Below, piece after piece: positions 33,446 through 37,043 of a stretch of DNA of 37,043 nt. Positions within the stretch are counted from its first letter, which is position 1. Every line of letters starts with the position of its first letter. Source of the stretch: Pelagibacteraceae bacterium (GTDB lineage Bacteria; Pseudomonadota; Alphaproteobacteria; Pelagibacterales; Pelagibacteraceae). A model generated the notes under the pieces. It made no database searches and was not told where the DNA came from. It saw nothing but the letters and a program-made list of their open reading frames with translations. A program made the translations under genes and the position numbers. The stretch lies in the NCBI GenBank assembly GCA_016777565.1, contig JADHRF010000006.1, positions 1 to 37,043 of the forward strand. Direction: 5' to 3'.

Positions 33446-34675
33446 ATGTCACTACAAAATAAAAAAGTGCTGCTTATCATTGGTGGAGGTATCTCAGCAT
33501 ATAAAGCTCTAGATTTAACAAGATTGTTAGTAAAAAATAACGTTGAAGTAAAAACTATATTGACTAAAAGCGGCAAAAATTTTGTTACTCCTCTATCTAT
33601 AACTTCTTTATCTAATAATAAAGTTTTTGAAGATATTTTTGATGTAAATAATGAAAAAGAAATAGATCACATCTCTCTTTCTCGTTGGGCAGATATAGTT
33701 TTAGTTTTACCTACTACAGCAAATATGATGACCAAACTCAGCTCTGGAAAGGCTGAAGATCTTGCTACAACCGTCATATTAGCTTCAAATAAAGATGTTC
33801 TATTAGTTCCTGCAATGAACGTCAGAATGTGGTTACACAAAGCAACTCAAAATAATTTAAAAACCTTGTTAGACTTTGGATATAAATTTATTGGACCTGT
33901 AGACGGTGAAATGGCGTGTGGAGAATTTGGTAAAGGAAAGATGTCAAGTCCACGTCAAATATTTTCGTTTCTAAAAGATTATTTTGACAACAAAGATTTA
34001 GTTAAAAAAAAAAAGATTAGCGCTTTGGTTACTACCGGACCAACAAGAGAGTATTTGGATCCTATTAGATATATCTCTAATGAATCTAGTGGTAAACAAG
34101 GATATGAGATTGCTTTAGCTCTAACAAAATTAGGTGTAAAAACAACTTTAGTAGCCGGACCCACTTCTATGAATTTTTCAAAAGACATTAGTGTAAAAAA
34201 AATAATTAATGCAGATGAAATGATGAATGCTGTTCAAAAACTTTTACCCGTTGATATAGCAGTATGTGCTGCTGCAGTTACTGATTTCAAACCTAAAAAT
34301 AAAAACAAACAAAAAATCAAAAAAAATAATCCAAATATTAACGTCATAAGCTTAGAAAAAAACAAGGACATTTTAGAATACCTGAGTAAAAATAATAAGC
34401 TAAGACCTAAGCTAGTTGTTGGCTTTTCTGCGGAAACTGAAAATTTAATAAAAAATTCTACCCAAAAACTAAATCAAAAATATTGTGATATGATAGTTGC
34501 AAACAATGTTTCCAAAAAAGAAACAGGCTTTAACGTAGACCACAACAAAATTTCAATAATAGATAGAAATGGTAAAGTTGAAAATTTTCCTAAAAATACA
34601 AAAAGCTATATTGCAAAGATAATAGCAAAAAAAATAATTGATAAACTTTTAACTAATGACAAAAATACAAATTAA
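33446..34675 (+). CDS. coaBC: Bifunctional phosphopantothenoylcysteine decarboxylase/synthetase
   Basis: CoaBC makes 4'-phosphopantetheine from phosphopantothenate and cysteine in coenzyme A synthesis. The N-terminal flavin decarboxylase (CoaC) has [19 protein letters not shown], the active-site His in [30 protein letters not shown] in [11 protein letters not shown], and the cysteine clamp [13 protein letters not shown]. The C-terminal synthetase (CoaB) has [30 protein letters not shown] and [10 protein letters not shown]. Length 409 is normal. The last 20 bp overlap the start of dut. Neighbours ubiB and dut are a common alphaproteobacterial order. Confidence 0.96.
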   Translation: MSLQNKKVLLIIGGGISAYKALDLTRLLVKNNVEVKTILTKSGKNFVTPLSITSLSNNKVFEDIFDVNNEKEIDHISLSRWADIVLVLPTTANMMTKLSSGKAEDLATTVILASNKDVLLVPAMNVRMWLHKATQNNLKTLLDFGYKFIGPVDGEMACGEFGKGKMSSPRQIFSFLKDYFDNKDLVKKKKISALVTTGPTREYLDPIRYISNESSGKQGYEIALALTKLGVKTTLVAGPTSMNFSKDISVKKIINADEMMNAVQKLLPVDIAVCAAAVTDFKPKNKNKQKIKKNNPNINVISLEKNKDILEYLSKNNKLRPKLVVGFSAETENLIKNSTQKLNQKYCDMIVANNVSKKETGFNVDHNKISIIDRNGKVENFPKNTKSYIAKIIAKKIIDKLLTNDKNTN

Positions 34676-35096
34676 AAAGTTATCAAATGAAGTTCTAACT
34701 CCAAAGTACGAAACATCCGGCTCTTCGGGAATGGACATAGCGGCTTATATCGATAAGGATGTAGTTATTAATTCTGGTGATAAAGCTTTAGTGCCAACTG
34801 GTTTTTCGTTATCTATTCCGCACGGTTATGAAGTACAAATTAGGCCACGATCAGGACTAGCGGTAAAAAAAGGAATAACAGTTTTAAATACGCCTGGAAC
34901 AATAGACTCAGATTATAGAGGAGAAGTTAAGGTCGTTTTGATAAATCTTAGTAAAGATAAATTTATTGTAAAAAAAGGTGAGAGAATTGCTCAAATGGTT
35001 GTTTGTCCGATTGAGCAAGTCAGTGTAGAGGAAGTTAAAGAATTGTCTGGAACTGATCGGGGAACAGGTGGATTTGGTTCAACTGGGGCGAAATAA
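34656..35096 (+). CDS. dut: Deoxyuridine 5'-triphosphate nucleotidohydrolase (dUTPase)
   Basis: Dut hydrolyses dUTP to dUMP and keeps uracil out of DNA. All five trimeric dUTPase motifs are visible: [12 protein letters not shown] (I), [31 protein letters not shown] (II and III), [11 protein letters not shown] (IV) and the flexible C-terminal [10 protein letters not shown] (V). Length 146 is typical. The start lies inside the end of coaBC by 20 bp in another frame, a coupling seen in compact genomes. Next gene starts 8 bp downstream. Confidence 0.97.
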   Translation: MTKIQIKKLSNEVLTPKYETSGSSGMDIAAYIDKDVVINSGDKALVPTGFSLSIPHGYEVQIRPRSGLAVKKGITVLNTPGTIDSDYRGEVKVVLINLSKDKFIVKKGERIAQMVVCPIEQVSVEEVKELSGTDRGTGGFGSTGAK

Positions 35097-35104
35097 TATA
35101 AGTT

Positions 35105-35857
35105 ATGAAAATAAGCAACAGTGAACTTTTAAGGTACTCAAAACAAATAATTTTAAAAAAAGTAGGTATTAGCGGACAGAAAAAAATCTCTTCTGCCAAG
35201 GTCTTAGTAGTAGGAATTGGAGGATTAGGTTGCCCGTTAGTTTTATATTTGTCTAACACAGGTCTAGGAAATATTGGTCTCGTTGATAACGACAAAGTTG
35301 ATCTTTCTAATCTAAATAGACAAATAATATTTAACCGTAAAGATGTTGGTAAACTTAAAGTAATTCAGGCAAAAAAATTTATCAATAACATAAATAAAAA
35401 AATTAAAGTTAAGATTTATAAAAATAAACTAACAGAAAAAAATATTAGAAAAATTTCAAATAATTATGATATTATATGTGATTGTTCTGATAATTTCGGC
35501 ACAAGATATATTCTCAATGATTATAGTTTAAAAAGTAAAAAAATATTAATTTCAGCAGCAATAAGCAAATTTGATGCACAAATATTTAATTTTAATTTTA
35601 AAAAAAATATTCCATGCTACAGATGCTTTATGCCTGAAGTTCCTGATTTAGACAATAAATGTGATGCGGAAGGAATTTTACCAACTGTTGCAGGTATTGC
35701 AGGAACTCTTCAGGCAAATGAAGTTGTAAAATCTATTATAGATAAAAAAAATGAACTAGTTGGTAAAATGATAGTTTTTAATTCAATAAATTTGAATTTT
35801 AGAAAAATTAAGCTTACTAAAAATTATACTTGTATTAAAGACTGTAAACAGAAATGA
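35105..35857 (+). CDS. ThiF/MoeB/HesA family adenylyltransferase
   Basis: A 250-residue E1-like enzyme that adenylates the C-terminus of a ubiquitin-like sulfur carrier such as ThiS or MoaD. The nucleotide site is VLVVGIGGLGCPLVLYLSNTGLG, with the arginine finger in LSNLNRQIIFNRKDVGKLK and the catalytic Asp in YDIICDCSDNFGTRY. Zinc ligands are CYRC near residue 177 and a late CIKDC pair. DAEGILPTVAGIAGTLQANEVVK contains the conserved region after the catalytic cysteine. No rhodanese domain is fused. Thiamine (ThiF) and molybdopterin (MoeB) roles cannot be separated, as the carrier gene is not in the window. It overlaps the next gene by 4 bp (ATGA). Confidence 0.88.
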   Translation: MKISNSELLRYSKQIILKKVGISGQKKISSAKVLVVGIGGLGCPLVLYLSNTGLGNIGLVDNDKVDLSNLNRQIIFNRKDVGKLKVIQAKKFINNINKKIKVKIYKNKLTEKNIRKISNNYDIICDCSDNFGTRYILNDYSLKSKKILISAAISKFDAQIFNFNFKKNIPCYRCFMPEVPDLDNKCDAEGILPTVAGIAGTLQANEVVKSIIDKKNELVGKMIVFNSINLNFRKIKLTKNYTCIKDCKQK

Positions 35858-36300
35858 TTAAAATTGCTATATTAATTTTTTTTTTTTTTTTTACATCAAT
35901 GAACGTATTGATTGCCGATGAATATTTTTTAACCTTAAAATATAATAAAGTTAATTTAAGACAAGGTCCTTCAAAAGATTATCCGATTAAGATTTTTTAT
36001 AAAAAAAAATATCTTCCTGTTTTAGTTTTTGATAACTCTGATAATTTTAGAAAAATTAAAGATCATGAAAATAATACTGGTTGGATACATGTTTCCCAGC
36101 TGTCAAGAAAAAAAGCGGTAATAGTTGATAGCGATCAAATTGTTATGTTTAAAAATTCTACAATTTTTTCAAAACCTCTAGTGCTTTTAGAAAAGGGAAG
36201 ACTTTGTTTAATCTTAAAATGTAATGATGATTGGTGCAAAGTTAAAAGTGACAAATATTCCGGTTGGGTAAAAAAAGAGAATCTTTGGGGAAATTTTTAA
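35854..36300 (+). CDS. Exported protein with two bacterial SH3 domains
   Basis: A 148-residue protein with an N-terminal signal (MIKIAILIFFFFFTSMNVLIADE), cleaved probably near residue 22. Two SH3-like modules follow. The first has KVNLRQGPSKDYPIKIFY and ends TGWIHVSQL. The second begins near residue 88 and ends DWCKVKSDKYSGWVKKENLWG. Such SH3 proteins in alphaproteobacteria are periplasmic and may bind peptidoglycan; no firm function is known. The signal peptide is encoded by a run of 17 consecutive T (35876-35892), giving five Phe codons. Its ATG overlaps the adenylyltransferase stop, and its stop overlaps the convergent oxygenase-like gene by 4 bp. Confidence 0.85.
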   Translation: MIKIAILIFFFFFTSMNVLIADEYFLTLKYNKVNLRQGPSKDYPIKIFYKKKYLPVLVFDNSDNFRKIKDHENNTGWIHVSQLSRKKAVIVDSDQIVMFKNSTIFSKPLVLLEKGRLCLILKCNDDWCKVKSDKYSGWVKKENLWGNF

Positions 36301-36890
36301 TTAAACCTATCTTCCAACATGCAAGCTACTAAATGAATACGGTCTTGTTCTCCTCCGTTGAAAAAATTATGATACTTAGTGTTATTTGTTATTGTTACAG
36401 ACCCATCAGCAGGTAAATGTTTGGCAATGTTTTCAATCACCATCATACATCCAGGATTAGTAATTATTGGAATATGTAATCTTGGCTCTGGGTCTCTGTG
36501 CCAACTTAAGCTTGATCTTGGTTGCTTCACTAAAAGTCTAATTCTTCCAATTTTAAATTTCTTTTTTAACGTTTCATAAACTTCTTTAAAATAAGTATTT
36601 TCAAATTCTGGAACTAATTGTGTATATTTTGATTCATCAATACCAATGTCTCTTGAAACCTCTTTTCCAGTTTCATCAGGTTTTGTCCAATAAACTCCTC
36701 TGATATTATTTCCTTTAATTGAGTCTTCGTCGTTAGGTATCTGATTTAAAGATATGGCACCAAAATTTGAAACTCCAGGTGAAGCAAAATTTTTTTTTTT
36801 TAATACTACTTCTAAATCATCTCTTAATTTTGATATATCAAATTTAAGTTCAGGTACTTGATAGAAGTCTTTAAAATTTACATTACCCAT
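36297..36890 (-). CDS. Aspartyl/asparaginyl beta-hydroxylase-like 2-oxoglutarate oxygenase
   Basis: A 197-residue protein with a double-stranded beta-helix oxygenase signature. Presumed iron ligands are H131 and D133 in LSWHRDPEPRLHIPI and H186 in NGGEQDRIHLVACM, with R184 or R138 for 2-oxoglutarate. HIPIITNPGCMMVIE and VTITNNTKYHNFFNGGE resemble aspartyl/asparaginyl hydroxylase-type proteins. The substrate is unknown: bacterial members hydroxylate peptides, lipids or free amino acids. The N-terminal 100 residues are not recognised. It is divergent from the fabA start with a 103 bp spacer and overlaps the SH3 gene by 4 bp. The coding strand has an A12 tract encoding Lys codons near residue 31. 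Confidence 0.78.
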   Translation of the reverse strand: MGNVNFKDFYQVPELKFDISKLRDDLEVVLKKKNFASPGVSNFGAISLNQIPNDEDSIKGNNIRGVYWTKPDETGKEVSRDIGIDESKYTQLVPEFENTYFKEVYETLKKKFKIGRIRLLVKQPRSSLSWHRDPEPRLHIPIITNPGCMMVIENIAKHLPADGSVTITNNTKYHNFFNGGEQDRIHLVACMLEDRFN

Positions 36891-36939
36891 AATTTTCCCA
36901 ACTATTTACACTAATTATTATCTAAATAACTGTGATTTT

Positions 36940-36970
36940 TTGTCTCTCGTTTGCTTTATTAATATATAAT
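36940..36970 (+). promoter_or_regulatory. Candidate fabA promoter (TTGTCT-19-TATAAT)
   Basis: A perfect -10 TATAAT at 36965-36970 has TTGTCT at 36940-36945, a 19-base spacing that is longer than ideal. The -10 element ends 23 bases before the ATG at 36994. Weak candidate, supported mainly by the -10 match and by the lack of other room. Confidence 0.3.
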
Positions 36971-36993
36971 TAATATGTATATCAAGATAAATT

Positions 36994-37043
36994 ATGCAAA
37001 AAAATAATTATAATTACAACGAATTAATTGACTGTGGAAATGG
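36994..37043 (+). CDS. fabA: 3-hydroxydecanoyl-ACP dehydratase, first 16 codons only
   Basis: The window ends 50 bases into an open frame that starts with ATG at 36994 and reads MQKNNYNYNELIDCGNG. This resembles the FabA N-terminus, where a S/N-Y-x-x-E-x-L-L-x-x-G-x-G-x-L-F block precedes the hot-dog fold. FabA dehydrates 3-hydroxyacyl-ACP and isomerises the C10 product to start unsaturated fatty acid synthesis. The call rests on 16 residues only, so it is provisional; the rest lies beyond the edge. A TATAAT sits 23 bases upstream. Confidence 0.6.
   Translation, partial: MQKNNYNYNELIDCGN

Overview
The window looks like a piece of a streamlined marine alphaproteobacterial genome, most likely Pelagibacterales (SAR11). 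The DNA is very AT-rich, and proteins are loaded with Lys, Asn and Ile. Spacers between genes are usually 0 to 60 bp and many genes overlap. Gene neighbourhoods are classically alphaproteobacterial: polA / chvI-chvG-ahcY-tsaE-APH-nucleotidyltransferase, RegB/RegA, and mutM-rpsT-dnaA beside ubiE-ubiB-coaBC-dut. I see no tRNA, rRNA, insertion sequence, prophage gene or CRISPR array. No gene-free stretch exceeds 300 bp; the longest is about 256 bp, upstream of dnaA. The species call is inference from composition and synteny, not from a search.

Layout. 1-2.3 kb: a purine-type phosphoribosyltransferase cut by the left edge, a DUF1330 protein, an AlkA-like DNA glycosylase and an EamA permease. 2.3-7.6 kb: a + strand operon of msrA, a mercaptopyruvate-type sulfurtransferase, an unusually short RND adaptor and a full-length RND pump. 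7.6-9.8 kb: a lytic-transglycosylase lipoprotein, a secreted thermonuclease-like protein, a VanZ-like membrane protein and gpmA. 9.8-18.3 kb: one long minus-strand run (polA, chvI, chvG, ahcY, tsaE, sugar-kinase-like APH, MurU-like nucleotidyltransferase). 18.3-19.9 kb: an ABC ATPase without an adjacent permease, and BioY. 19.9-25.0 kb: a polyamine cluster (ornithine decarboxylase, deoxyhypusine-synthase-like protein, ureohydrolase) flanked by the response regulator RegA and its presumed partner kinase RegB. 25.0-31.2 kb: gyrB, dnaN, dnaA, rpsT and mutM, with recF absent between dnaN and gyrB. 31.2-36.3 kb: ubiE, ubiB, coaBC, dut, a ThiF/MoeB-type adenylyltransferase and an SH3 protein. The right end holds a 2OG-oxygenase-like gene and the first codons of fabA.

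Themes: replication and repair (polA, dnaA, dnaN, gyrB, mutM, alkA-like, dut), two complete two-component pairs (ChvG/ChvI and RegB/RegA), quinone synthesis (ubiE, ubiB) alongside a kinase whose quinone-binding and redox-cysteine motifs are intact, cell-wall turnover, and methyl-cycle and polyamine metabolism. Most of this is ordinary core genome. The points most worth a second look are the adaptor that seems to lack its alpha-helical hairpin, the polyamine cluster between regA and regB, the dnaA upstream region (about 14% GC, with inverted repeats), a GC-richer island between gyrB and dnaN, -10 elements so close to start codons that leaderless mRNAs are likely, and a 17-T tract inside a signal-peptide coding region. 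I found no convincing new defence, mobile or catalytic system.
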